NCBI GenBank assembly: GCA_005793645.1
Contig: SXRG01000039.1
Span: 1-28,305 of the forward strand
Direction: 5' to 3'
DNA: 28,305 bases
From: Burkholderiales bacterium
GTDB taxonomy: Bacteria > Pseudomonadota > Gammaproteobacteria > Burkholderiales > Thiobacillaceae
This document shows positions 1-7,791 of the stretch, piece after piece (within the stretch, counting starts at the first letter, position 1; every line of letters begins with the position of its first letter). The notes under the pieces were generated by a model. That model did not search any database. It was given only the letters and a program-made list of their open reading frames with translations, and was not told the origin of the DNA. The position numbers and the translations under genes were made by a program.

Positions 1-377
1 CCAAACACCACCGCCACGGGCCCCTGGGCGGCCTGGGCCAGCAATTCGGGTGCCGCCTGCCTGGGGGTATACGCCGGATGCGGCAAATCACGGCGACGCG
101 AAGTACAGGCCACCGACAACACCGTATCGGCCAGCGCCTCTGCCAGCGTTGGGACAATCCGCGCCCGCTCCAGCACATCGACCGCCCCCGAGGCCCGCGC
201 CATCGCTTCGCCATCCACCGCACAATGCGGGTTGACCAGCACCAAATCCGACAGACCCATTGTCTTCATCGCCCGCGCCACAGCCCCCAAATTGCCGGGA
301 TGGCGCGTCTCGATCAAGACAATGCGTACCCGTACGAGGCAATCCAGCCCCCCGGTTTCAATCTCAGCGTTCGTCAT
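1..377 (-). CDS. trmJ: tRNA (cytidine/uridine-2'-O-)-methyltransferase TrmJ, 5' part (runs off the window)
   Basis: SpoU/TrmH-type (SPOUT fold) methyltransferase that 2'-O-methylates position 32 of several tRNAs using S-adenosylmethionine. The 125 visible N-terminal residues show the family start: a short tail, then IVLIETRHPGNLGAVARAM, followed by LVLVNPHC and, at the window edge, VAVVFG, where the family continues with the conserved GRE motif. The C-terminal part, including the knotted cofactor site, lies outside the window. The ATG at 377-375 is the first in frame and places the conserved IVL strand about 19 residues in, slightly longer than usual. The gene is divergent from suhB with only 44 bases between start codons, an arrangement common in proteobacteria. 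Family assignment is secure; only the end is missing. Confidence 0.93.
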   Translation of the reverse strand, partial: MTNAEIETGGLDCLVRVRIVLIETRHPGNLGAVARAMKTMGLSDLVLVNPHCAVDGEAMARASGAVDVLERARIVPTLAEALADTVLSVACTSRRRDLPHPAYTPRQAAPELLAQAAQGPVAVVF

Positions 378-421
378 ACGCGGTAGAATAGCGGTAATTT
401 TCCATTTGCTCTTTATTCGAC
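378..421. promoter_or_regulatory. Divergent trmJ/suhB intergenic region with weak overlapping -10 boxes
   Basis: These 44 bases separate two divergent start codons and must carry, or overlap, both promoters. A TAGAAT hexamer at 384-389 on the plus strand could serve suhB, and its reverse, TATTCT at 390-385, could serve trmJ. No convincing -35 box lies at the right distance for either, and suhB lacks a clear Shine-Dalgarno sequence. This is a positional inference. Confidence 0.3.
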
Positions 422-1234
422 ATGCATCCGATGCTCAACACGGCGGTCAAGGCCGCCCGACGCGCCAGCGCCATTATCACTCGCGGTTCACTCGACCTCG
501 ATCGCCTAATCGTGCGTAACAAACGCGACAACGACTATGTTAGCGAGATCGATCAAAAAGCCGAAGAGGCCATCATCGACACCTTGCTCACGGCCTACCC
601 ACGCCACAGCATCCTGGCCGAAGAGTCTGGGGTAACCGAAAATGCCGGCGAGGCATCGGATTATCAATGGATCATCGACCCACTCGACGGCACCACCAAC
701 TTTCTGCACGGCTTCCCTCAATACGCCATCTCCATCGCCCTGCGTCACCAAGGGGTGCTGCAGCATGCCGTCGTTTATGACCCAATACGCAACGAATTGT
801 TTACCGCTTCACGCGGCGCCGGAGCCTTCCTCAATGAGCGGCGAATCCGCGTCGCCAATCGCGACAAGCTGCTCGGTGCGCTGATCGGCACCGGTTTCCC
901 CTATCACGACTTCCAGCATCTGGACGCCTATACCGCCATCTTCCGCGATCTGGTACAAAAGACCTCCGGCCTGCGGCGTCCTGGCTCTGCGGCGCTAGAC
1001 CTCGCTTGGCTTGCCTGTGGCCGCACTGATGGCTTCTTCGAGATCGGTCTTAACCCCTGGGATATCGCCGGCGGTTGCCTGCTGGTCTTAGAGGCCGGCG
1101 GCCTGATCAGTGACTTCGGCGGCAAGGAAGGCTATCTCGACTCCGGCCATATCGTGGCCGGCAGTCCGAAGGTCTTTGCCCAACTCCTGCAGGTCATTAC
1201 CCCGCATGTCACCCCTGCGCTAAGAGGCCACTAA
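422..1234 (+). CDS. suhB: Inositol-1-monophosphatase family protein SuhB
   Basis: Mg2+-dependent, Li+-sensitive phosphatase of the IMPase family that hydrolyses myo-inositol 1-phosphate in vitro. In Enterobacteria SuhB also acts as an RNA polymerase/NusA partner in rRNA antitermination. The 270-residue length is normal. The metal site is intact: EES at 67-69, the DPLDGT motif at 86-91 (D86 and D89 bind metal) and WDIAGG at 213-218 (D214). The N-terminus MHPMLN is nearly invariant in proteobacterial SuhB, which fixes the start at 422. The gene is divergent from trmJ and converges, 34 bases away, on the radical SAM gene; I see no obvious hairpin terminator between them. Confidence 0.96.
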   Translation: MHPMLNTAVKAARRASAIITRGSLDLDRLIVRNKRDNDYVSEIDQKAEEAIIDTLLTAYPRHSILAEESGVTENAGEASDYQWIIDPLDGTTNFLHGFPQYAISIALRHQGVLQHAVVYDPIRNELFTASRGAGAFLNERRIRVANRDKLLGALIGTGFPYHDFQHLDAYTAIFRDLVQKTSGLRRPGSAALDLAWLACGRTDGFFEIGLNPWDIAGGCLLVLEAGGLISDFGGKEGYLDSGHIVAGSPKVFAQLLQVITPHVTPALRGH

Positions 1235-1268
1235 AGGGGTAAACCAGAGCAGCGTCCTGCGCCAAAAA

Positions 1269-2885
1269 TCAAGCGGCGTGGACGATCGGGATGGTTCTCT
1301 GCCGCCGCGCGACCGCCGCGCAATGTGCCACCACCTCAGGCCGATCAAGTTCAATCTTGAGAAGATCCATGGTGACGCGACCGATGTAATCACTGTCCTT
1401 GCCCTGTGACTCCACGGCTTGCAAGTAGGCGCGACCAATCACACCACCCAGCGGCTCCGGGTTGTACAGCAGCTTCTTGATAATGAACGGATTAAAGGTC
1501 AACGGATCGTAATCAGCCGGTAGATAACCTTCGGCGATCAAGCGTTTTTCGATCGGCGTCCCCGGTTGTACGCCAATAAAGAAGATGAACGGCAACACCT
1601 GGTCGCGGCCAAACAAATCGTACAGATCCTCGATGCGGGCGATGGTGTTTTTCAGTGTCTCGATCGTCTCGCCGGGTGCATTGAACGGAATGTACAGCTT
1701 GATCTTCTGTTCCATAAATCCCCCCGCCTTGAACATGCGGAAGGCGTCCATCTGCTGTTCGAGTTTGTAGCCCAGGGTGAGGCTATCGATGACCTCCTGC
1801 GTACCGGTAAACGACAGATCAATGCTGGAGATGCCCGAATTGATCATCTTCTTGGCCAACTCTAGCGTCAGGTGGTTGAGGCGCAGATAACCCGACCAGG
1901 AAATCTTCAGCCCGCGACGCAGGATCTCATCGAGGATCTCCTCCACATGACGCGTACTCTGCTTGGTCGAACAAAACTGCGCGTCGGTAAACCAGAAGTT
2001 TTGCACCCCATAACGGCGATGCAACAACTCCACCTCATCCACAATCTCGACCGAATCCCGGTAACGCTGATGCGCCCCCTCAATCTTGTTATACAGGCAA
2101 AAATTGCATTGCAGCGGACAGCCGCGCTTGGTGTTAACGCCAAAACTCGCCTCGGCCGAACGGATGTCTAGGTTCGGCGCCATATTGAGATACTCACCAA
2201 ACTGCGGGAAGATCGTTTCGATGTAAGGGAAATCCACCGCCGTGCGATCAATCAGCGGAAACTCGGCCTCACGCGCATGGTGCGTCACCGTGCCATCAGC
2301 GGTCTTGCGGTAATACTCGCCCATCGGTTCGGCATCGCCATCGACGATGGACAGCATCGCATCCTCACCCTCGCCCACCACTACCAGGGTATCTGGCGGA
2401 CATTGCTGCGCCACCTGCCGCCCAAAAATAGACACCGCCGTGCCACCCACCACCACCTGCGCCTCAGGCCGAACCTGCCGCACCAAGCGGAAATAGGTCA
2501 AATTGGCCAGGCGATCAGACTGATAGCGCCAGAGGATACGCACCGCGTCGAACGCGGCCTTGACGCGCTTCCACGGCGTGCGGCCATAATCAAAATTCAT
2601 CACCACCGACAGCGCATCGTCCTCGGGATGCGGTCCGAACGACTGCATGTTGCGCCAGGAAAAGGCAACGATATCGGGGTTCATCTGGCGGATACGCTCG
2701 GTCAACACCGCACGCCGCTGGCGACGCGGGGTCAAGGCCAGATCCAGCAGATGTTGGTCCACCTCGGGGCGATGCTTGTGGATCCAATCTGCGACATAGA
2801 CCACCCCGCCCGGCCAGATCTTCCAGCAAGGCAAACGAACATAAAGTACGGAACGGGCAGGTGTCGGCATCAAGTCCATCGGCAT
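1269..2885 (-). CDS. B12-binding-domain radical SAM protein of unknown substrate
   Basis: A 538-residue protein with an N-terminal cobalamin-binding-like Rossmann region (about 10-190) and a C-terminal radical SAM barrel. The barrel begins with a [4Fe-4S] motif, C256-x3-C260-x2-C263, in the context TKRGCPLQCNFCLYNK. The B12-like domain shows the family signatures VVVGGTA (144-150) and VVGEGE (169-174). The usual DxHxxG base-off cobalamin motif is not obvious, so cobalamin use is uncertain. Downstream barrel strands include FWFTDAQF (297-304). Class B members of this kind act as methylases, cyclases or ring-contracting enzymes on lipids, bacteriochlorophyll precursors or peptides; nothing nearby identifies the substrate. 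Three in-frame ATGs (2885, 2879, 2870) are possible starts. It is transcribed alone, divergent from mutS and convergent with suhB. Confidence 0.85.
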   Translation of the reverse strand: MPMDLMPTPARSVLYVRLPCWKIWPGGVVYVADWIHKHRPEVDQHLLDLALTPRRQRRAVLTERIRQMNPDIVAFSWRNMQSFGPHPEDDALSVVMNFDYGRTPWKRVKAAFDAVRILWRYQSDRLANLTYFRLVRQVRPEAQVVVGGTAVSIFGRQVAQQCPPDTLVVVGEGEDAMLSIVDGDAEPMGEYYRKTADGTVTHHAREAEFPLIDRTAVDFPYIETIFPQFGEYLNMAPNLDIRSAEASFGVNTKRGCPLQCNFCLYNKIEGAHQRYRDSVEIVDEVELLHRRYGVQNFWFTDAQFCSTKQSTRHVEEILDEILRRGLKISWSGYLRLNHLTLELAKKMINSGISSIDLSFTGTQEVIDSLTLGYKLEQQMDAFRMFKAGGFMEQKIKLYIPFNAPGETIETLKNTIARIEDLYDLFGRDQVLPFIFFIGVQPGTPIEKRLIAEGYLPADYDPLTFNPFIIKKLLYNPEPLGGVIGRAYLQAVESQGKDSDYIGRVTMDLLKIELDRPEVVAHCAAVARRQRTIPIVHAA

Positions 2886-3001
2886 AAATATCTTTGCGCT
2901 TATTATATTAGCAAATAATTATTAATCTCGGGTGACATAACGATCCAGGCGCAAAGACTCGCAAATACTGTGCAAAAAATGCCGCATACTGTGGCGCTAC
3001 A
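2886..3001. promoter_or_regulatory. AT-rich divergent promoter region between the radical SAM gene and mutS
   Basis: This spacer is clearly richer in A and T than its flanks. On the minus strand a perfect TATAAT (2907-2902) lies about 17 bases upstream of the 2885 ATG. It would give a very short leader, which could favour the internal starts at 2879 or 2870. I find no good -35 box in front of it. On the mutS side no strong promoter hexamers or Shine-Dalgarno sequence are visible. Confidence 0.35.
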
Positions 3002-5608
3002 ATGCGCGCCATGAATCCATCGTCGAATTCGCATCCCATCCCTTCCGATTTCAAGGGCCATACGCCGATGATACAGCAATACCTGCGCATCAAGGCGGAA
3101 CACCCAGACCGGTTGCTGTTCTACCGCATGGGCGATTTCTACGAGCTTTTTCATGATGATGCCGAGCAAGCCGCCGCCCTCCTCGACATCACCCTGACCA
3201 CGCGCGGACAGTCCGCCGGGGTGCCCATCCGCATGGCCGGCGTCCCTTTTCACGCCGCTGAGCACTATCTCGCAAAACTGGTCAAGCAGGGCATCTCGGT
3301 CGCCATCTGCGAGCAGACCGGTGACCCAAAGACTAGCAAGGGCCCTGTTGAACGCCGGGTCATGCGGATCGTGACACCCGGCACACTGACCGATGCGGCC
3401 CTGCTCGATGACCGCCGCGACACCCGTCTTATGGCCATCCTGCCCGGCAAGGAGCGCGTAGCGCTAGCGTGGCTAACGCTCTCTTCCGGGGAATTCCGCG
3501 CCAGCGAAATCAACGCATCACAACTGACAGCAGAACTGGCTCGCCTCGCCCCGGCCGAACTCTTGATCCCAGAAGATTACCTTCTGTCCGCCCCGGAAGA
3601 CACAGCCCTGGTGCGACGCCCCTCTTGGCAATTTGATGCCGGTCGCGGCCACCGCCTCCTATGCGAACACTTCGCTCTACACAACCTAGATGCCTTCGGC
3701 ATCAACGACCGGCCGGCCATTCAAGCCGTCGCCGGTTTGCTGGTCGAATATGCCCACCACACGCAACAGGCGGCCCTACGCCATCTGGCTGGTCTTACCC
3801 TTGAGCGTCCGGACAGTTTCGTACAACTCGACGCCGCCGCACGCCGCACCCTGGAAATCACCGAGACCCTGCGTGGTGCTCCGACCCCAACCCTGTTTTC
3901 AGAACTGGATCGCTGCGTTACCAGCATGGGCAGTCGTCTCCTGGCGCGTTGGCTGCACCATCCACTCACCGACCGGCATATCCTCAGCCAGCGCCTTGAT
4001 GCGTTGGAGGCCCTCCACGATGCCGATGCGCCCCGCGCCCGGATCCAGGCCCAGATCAAGGGCAGCGCCGATGTCGAACGCATCAGTGCCCGCATCGGCC
4101 TCGGCAGCGCTCGACCGCGCGACCTCTCCGGCCTGCGTGACACCCTGCAAAAACTGCCCGACCTGCGTGCTAGCCTTGGCGCAATCCTACCCACTCGCGC
4201 CAAACACCTAACTGCGCCCTCAGGTCTCGCCGAACATCTACAGCGTGCCCTGCGCCAAGAACCGGCCCTAACCCTGCGCGAAGGGGGCGTCATAGCCGAG
4301 GGTTTCGATCCACTATTGGACGAACTACGCACACTGCAATCAGACAGCGGCACCTTTTTGCTCGAGATCGAGCAGCGTGAGCGCGAACGCAGCGGCATCG
4401 CCAATCTACGGGTCGAATACAACCGAGTCAGCGGCTTTTATATCGAGGTTAGTCGCGGTCAGACCGACAAGGTCCCAGCCGATTACCACCGTCGACAGAC
4501 GCTGAAAAACTGCGAACGCTACCTAACGCCCGAACTAAAGGCCTTCGAGACACGCTATCTGTCCGCCGCCGACCAGTCCCTGGCGCGTGAGCGCGAACTC
4601 TATGCAACCCTGCTGGGCCAACTCGCCGCCCACCTCCCCGAACTACAGGCCCTGGCCCAAGCCATGGCTGAAATCGACCTGTTGGCAGGTCAGGCCGAAA
4701 TCGCTCGCGAACGCGACTATTGCCGCCCCCACTATCAGACCGAATGGGGCCTCACCATCGTCGCCGGACGACACCCCATCGTCGAGGCCCACAGCGAAGG
4801 CTTCGTCGCCAACGATCTCCGCCTCGACCCCAGTCGACGCATGCTCCTCATCACCGGCCCCAACATGGGGGGTAAATCGACCTATATGCGCCAGGCCGCG
4901 CTCATCACCCTGATGGCCTGTTGTGGCCTCTTCGTCCCCGCACGCGCCGTCAGCCTCGGACCTATCGACCAAATCTTCACCCGTGTCGGAAGTTCGGATG
5001 ACCTTGCTGGAGGCCGCTCGACCTTCATGGTCGAGATGACCGAGACCGCCGGCATACTCCTCGGCGCGACTGAACAAAGCCTGATCCTGATGGACGAGAT
5101 CGGTCGCGGCACCTCCACCTTCGACGGCATCTCGATCGCCTGGGCCGTCGCCCGCCATCTCGCCAGCAAGACTCACGCCGCAACCCTATTCGCTACCCAT
5201 TATTTCGAGTTAACCCAACTGGTACAGCACTATCCATTGCTCGCCAATGTGCACCTCGACGCCATCGAGAGTGCTGGCAAGCTGACTTTTTTGCACAGCG
5301 TCGAGGATGGTCCGGCCTCGCAAAGTTACGGTCTGCAGGTCGCACGACTGGCCGGCGTACCGGGCAGCGTCTGCCAACAGGCGCGGCGCAAACTGACCGA
5401 ACTGGAAGAACAGCAGGTCCGCAGCGAGGGCCAGGGCGATCTGTTCCTCAGTACTCCGTTCCTCAACACCTCTGTCGCCGAGGTCAAACCGCTCTCGCCC
5501 CTCGCCGCCGCGATGTCTGCGATAGACCCCGACCAACTCACCCCAAAACAGGCGCTCGACGCGCTTTATACCTTAAAGTCCCTGGCCGATGAAAACCCTA
5601 CACATTGA
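3002..5608 (+). CDS. mutS: DNA mismatch repair protein MutS
   Basis: ATP-dependent mismatch-recognition protein that acts with MutL in post-replicative repair. At 868 residues it is full length for the MutS1 family. The mismatch-wedging Phe-x-Glu motif is present as F46-Y-E48 within MGDFYELF. The C-terminal ATPase has the Walker A motif GPNMGGKST at 619-627, a Walker B LILMDE ending at D698-E699, and the downstream ATHYFEL motif. A second ATG nine bases downstream (3011) is an equally plausible start; neither has a good Shine-Dalgarno sequence. The next gene begins inside its last 20 bases, so the three plus-strand genes probably share a transcript. Confidence 0.97.
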   Translation: MRAMNPSSNSHPIPSDFKGHTPMIQQYLRIKAEHPDRLLFYRMGDFYELFHDDAEQAAALLDITLTTRGQSAGVPIRMAGVPFHAAEHYLAKLVKQGISVAICEQTGDPKTSKGPVERRVMRIVTPGTLTDAALLDDRRDTRLMAILPGKERVALAWLTLSSGEFRASEINASQLTAELARLAPAELLIPEDYLLSAPEDTALVRRPSWQFDAGRGHRLLCEHFALHNLDAFGINDRPAIQAVAGLLVEYAHHTQQAALRHLAGLTLERPDSFVQLDAAARRTLEITETLRGAPTPTLFSELDRCVTSMGSRLLARWLHHPLTDRHILSQRLDALEALHDADAPRARIQAQIKGSADVERISARIGLGSARPRDLSGLRDTLQKLPDLRASLGAILPTRAKHLTAPSGLAEHLQRALRQEPALTLREGGVIAEGFDPLLDELRTLQSDSGTFLLEIEQRERERSGIANLRVEYNRVSGFYIEVSRGQTDKVPADYHRRQTLKNCERYLTPELKAFETRYLSAADQSLARERELYATLLGQLAAHLPELQALAQAMAEIDLLAGQAEIARERDYCRPHYQTEWGLTIVAGRHPIVEAHSEGFVANDLRLDPSRRMLLITGPNMGGKSTYMRQAALITLMACCGLFVPARAVSLGPIDQIFTRVGSSDDLAGGRSTFMVEMTETAGILLGATEQSLILMDEIGRGTSTFDGISIAWAVARHLASKTHAATLFATHYFELTQLVQHYPLLANVHLDAIESAGKLTFLHSVEDGPASQSYGLQVARLAGVPGSVCQQARRKLTELEEQQVRSEGQGDLFLSTPFLNTSVAEVKPLSPLAAAMSAIDPDQLTPKQALDALYTLKSLADENPTH

Positions 5609-5867
5609 ATGCGGCGACTGGGCCGCCGATTTTGCAAGCTGCCACCATCTCGCCGGTCGTCTCGCCGATGGCCTGCTCGACACCCCCATGCTGCTCTCGT
5701 TTTACGATCGCGAGCGCAACCTGGAATCCCCCAATGGCGTCTCCGAATGCCACCAAGGCTGCACCACGCCCGGCTGGGTCGATTACGCCATGAATCGTGG
5801 CGGTAGCCTAATGATTGATTTCGACCGCGGCCGTTTCGTGTTCTGTTTTCTGGGTGAGCCGCTGTGA
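5589..5867 (+). CDS. AF1514-like (DUF5619-type) small protein
   Basis: A 92-residue protein whose ATG lies within the last codons of mutS (20-base overlap, different frame). Its pattern of a PMLLSFYDR block (33-41), an SP...EC segment (47-54), PGWVDYAMNRGG (61-72) and a closing GRFVF strand matches my recollection of the AF1514 family, small proteins of unknown function found in archaea, sulfate reducers and sulfur-oxidising proteobacteria. C54, C58 and several histidines might bind metal, which is inference only. There is no signal peptide or membrane segment. It is followed by a GTGA overlap with the next gene, implying translational coupling. The family label rests on memory of the pattern and needs a profile search. 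Confidence 0.6.
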   Translation: MKTLHIECGDWAADFASCHHLAGRLADGLLDTPMLLSFYDRERNLESPNGVSECHQGCTTPGWVDYAMNRGGSLMIDFDRGRFVFCFLGEPL

Positions 5868-6289
5868 GCGCGACTACCTGGCACCGCGAATGGGACGAAT
5901 TGGCACAACAACTGCTCACCCTTCCAGGCAGCGGGCCGACCAGCATCCTGAAGGATTTCTTCGCCACAACAGCATGGCCAGCAGAACGCCATATCAGCGA
6001 AGAGGAACGATGGGAGCTTGACGATGGGGGCGCCCTAAGCCTGGAAACGAACGGCGACCTGATCCACTACAACGCATCGCACACGGCCACGCTCCTCGCG
6101 CAGCATACAGAACTGACGAGCCCGCCCGGTGTCCCACCCCTCGCTCTGATGCTCACCGCACTCGCCGGCGGCCTGCTCGACGGTCACCCACGCCCAGCGG
6201 CCTTCAAAACACTAAAAATGCTCAGCCCCCGGCTCGCCCGCGCCGCCCAGGAACTCCTGCTGGTAGCCAGTTGCCGACTGTGCGGATAG
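5864..6289 (+). CDS. Hypothetical protein, 141 residues, unrecognised
   Basis: It starts at a GTG whose bases form a GTGA overlap with the stop of the AF1514-like gene, so it looks translationally coupled. I do not recognise the family. The protein is soluble, with an acidic first half (EEERWELDDGG about 46-56) and a helical, leucine/alanine-rich second half from about residue 86. It ends in a CxxC pair (C137, C140) just before the stop. The tight overlap, sustained reading frame and codon use like its neighbours favour a real gene. It ends 17 bases from the convergent orf63, leaving little room for a terminator. Confidence 0.6.
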   Translation: MSATTWHREWDELAQQLLTLPGSGPTSILKDFFATTAWPAERHISEEERWELDDGGALSLETNGDLIHYNASHTATLLAQHTELTSPPGVPPLALMLTALAGGLLDGHPRPAAFKTLKMLSPRLARAAQELLLVASCRLCG

Positions 6290-6306
6290 TAATGCGACAG
6301 ACCCTG

Positions 6307-6498
6307 CTAACTTTTCTCGCAATGATCGCCAGAACAACCGCTACCGCCGCTGCAACTGCCACAGCCACGCGCATCTGGATTGCGAAATGGACCTAACTGC
6401 GGGTTGCGACGGGCAAAATCCTGATACATACGATTAACAGCCAAGCCGGCCAGCAAGAGGATCAGAATCAGGCCAGCCGTAACGAGATAAGTCATCAT
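6307..6498 (-). CDS. Membrane-anchored Cys-rich small protein (orf63), candidate NqrM-like Rnf maturation factor
   Basis: A 63-residue protein with one N-terminal membrane helix (about 3-20), a short basic linker and a Gly/Ser-rich tail with four cysteines (C46, C49, C55, C60) plus H59. Its ATG overlaps the rnfA stop as ATGA (6498-6495), so it is the last gene of the rnf operon and translationally coupled to rnfA. The architecture of one helix followed by a four-Cys tail is that of NqrM (DUF539), which is needed to mature the iron centre held between NqrD and NqrE. RnfA and RnfE are the homologues of NqrE and NqrD. The sequence itself is not clearly NqrM, so the role is inferred from architecture and position. 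Confidence 0.72.
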   Translation of the reverse strand: MMTYLVTAGLILILLLAGLAVNRMYQDFARRNPQLGPFRNPDARGCGSCSGGSGCSGDHCEKS

Positions 6499-7082
6499 TC
6501 TGCGCTCGCCCCGAGCCCGGCAAAGCCCATGAAAATCAGGGACAACAGACCCGCCAGCATTAGTGACAGGGCCGTTCCCTGTACCACTTGCGGCACGGTG
6601 GAGAAATTCAGGCGCTCACGCACGCCGGCCATCAACACCAGGGCTAGGGTGAAGCCGGCACCGCCGGCGGTGGCGAAGGTCAGGGCCTGCAGGAAGCTGT
6701 ATTCGCGCGCGGTCTGGAACAAGGCCACACCCAGCACCGCGCAGTTGGTAGTGATCAGCGGCAGGTAGATCCCCAAGGCACGGAACAGCGCCGGGCTGTT
6801 CTTCTTCAGGAACATTTCCACCAGCTGCACCGCCGAGGCGATGATAACGATGTAGGAGATCAGCCGCAGAAACTCCATGTGGAACTGCCCCACCAGCCAG
6901 TTGAGGCCGTAGGCGCACAGGCTGGCGACCACCATGACGAAAGTGGTTGCAGCGCCCATCGGCACGGCCGTGTTGAGACGCGACGACACGCCCAGGAAGG
7001 GGCACAGCCCGAGGAACATGGCCAACACGAAATTGTTGGCCAATAGCGTGCCAATGAAAATCGAAGAGAGCGACTCAGACAT
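6495..7082 (-). CDS. rnfA: Rnf electron transport complex subunit A
   Basis: Integral membrane subunit of the ferredoxin:NAD+ oxidoreductase, 195 residues, predicted to have six helices and homologous to NqrE. The two conserved half-site cysteines are present in LGLCPFLG (C27) and TTNCAVLG (C114); together with those of RnfE they hold the membrane-embedded iron-sulfur centre. It matches E. coli RsxA over its whole length. Its ATG lies within the rnfE 3' end (8-base overlap), preceded by a GAGG Shine-Dalgarno sequence, and its stop overlaps orf63. Here rnfA is the last rnf gene, unlike the enterobacterial order in which it is first. Confidence 0.96.
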   Translation of the reverse strand: MSESLSSIFIGTLLANNFVLAMFLGLCPFLGVSSRLNTAVPMGAATTFVMVVASLCAYGLNWLVGQFHMEFLRLISYIVIIASAVQLVEMFLKKNSPALFRALGIYLPLITTNCAVLGVALFQTAREYSFLQALTFATAGGAGFTLALVLMAGVRERLNFSTVPQVVQGTALSLMLAGLLSLIFMGFAGLGASAE

Positions 7083-7737
7083 GGGCGTGACCCTCGGAAA
7101 CCTTGACGCCTGCGGGCGCAGGCGGTGTGCGCGACTTCAGCCAGTTGAACAGCAGCAGCCAGCCACCGAGCACGAAAAAGCCGCCGGGCGGCAGCACCAT
7201 TACCACCCAGGGCTGGAAATCCGGGCCAAACAACGAGATGCCGAACAGCTTGCCGGCGCCGAAGATCTCGCGCACGGATCCCAAGGCGAACAAGCCGATG
7301 GTGAAGCCGATGCCCATGCCCACGGCATTGATCGTTGCTTTCATGGGGGGATTCTTGGCGGCGTGCGCCTCAGCCCGACCGAGGATAATGCAGTTCACCA
7401 CGATCAGCTGAATGAAGGCACCCAGGGCGTCGTACATCGCCAGACTGATAGCCTGGATGGCGTAGTCGACCACAGTGACGAAGGTGGCGATGATCAGGAT
7501 GTAGGTGGCGATGCGCACCTCGGAGGGCACGATGTTGCGTACTAGCGAGATCAGCAGGCAGGAGGTGACCAGCACGAAGGCAGTAGCCAGACCCATACTC
7601 ACCGCGTTCATGGCCGACACAGTCACCGCCAGGGTCGGGCACATACCCAGAACCATGACGAACACCGGGTTCTGCTTCCAGATTCCTTCGAGAAACTCTT
7701 CCATGAGGCTAGGAACGGCTTGTCCAGGCAGAGACAT
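7075..7737 (-). CDS. rnfE: Rnf electron transport complex subunit E
   Basis: Integral membrane subunit homologous to NqrD, 220 residues from the chosen start. The conserved cysteine motifs GMCPTLAV (C33) and VVNCIILGRAEA (C116) pair with those of RnfA to bind the intramembrane [2Fe-2S] centre. The reading frame opens at 7746 with two closely spaced ATGs, but the third ATG (7737-7735) is the one preceded by AAGGA at eight bases, so I use it; the protein then starts MSLPGQ. It is separated by 25 bases from rnfG, and part of a REP-like twin hairpin lies in that gap. It overlaps rnfA by 8 bases. Confidence 0.95.
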   Translation of the reverse strand: MSLPGQAVPSLMEEFLEGIWKQNPVFVMVLGMCPTLAVTVSAMNAVSMGLATAFVLVTSCLLISLVRNIVPSEVRIATYILIIATFVTVVDYAIQAISLAMYDALGAFIQLIVVNCIILGRAEAHAAKNPPMKATINAVGMGIGFTIGLFALGSVREIFGAGKLFGISLFGPDFQPWVVMVLPPGGFFVLGGWLLLFNWLKSRTPPAPAGVKVSEGHAHV

Positions 7738-7754
7738 AATCATCATCCTTATAG

Positions 7755-7791
7755 GTCGCCCTTCAGGGCGACTGTCGGCCTGAAGGCCGAC
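7755..7791. repeat. REP-like pair of perfect hairpins at the rnfG 3' end
   Basis: Two adjacent 18-base perfect inverted repeats: GTCGCCCTTCAGGGCGAC at 7755-7772 and GTCGGCCTGAAGGCCGAC at 7774-7791, separated by one base. Each has a 7-base stem and a 4-base loop, and the loops (TTCA and TGAA) are complementary. The layout resembles the paired palindromes of REP/BIME elements common in proteobacterial intergenic DNA. The element covers the last codons and stop of rnfG and ends just before the rnfE ribosome-binding site. It could stabilise upstream mRNA or attenuate expression of rnfE, rnfA and orf63. I saw no second copy in this window. Confidence 0.7.

Noticed and set aside
78..386. Plus-strand frame opposite trmJ
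   Set aside because: trmJ on the minus strand has clear family motifs; this frame is low-complexity His/Arg/Pro-rich antisense.
1235..1268. Possible terminator between convergent suhB and the radical SAM gene
   Set aside because: I found no stable stem followed by a T-run on either strand in these 34 bases.
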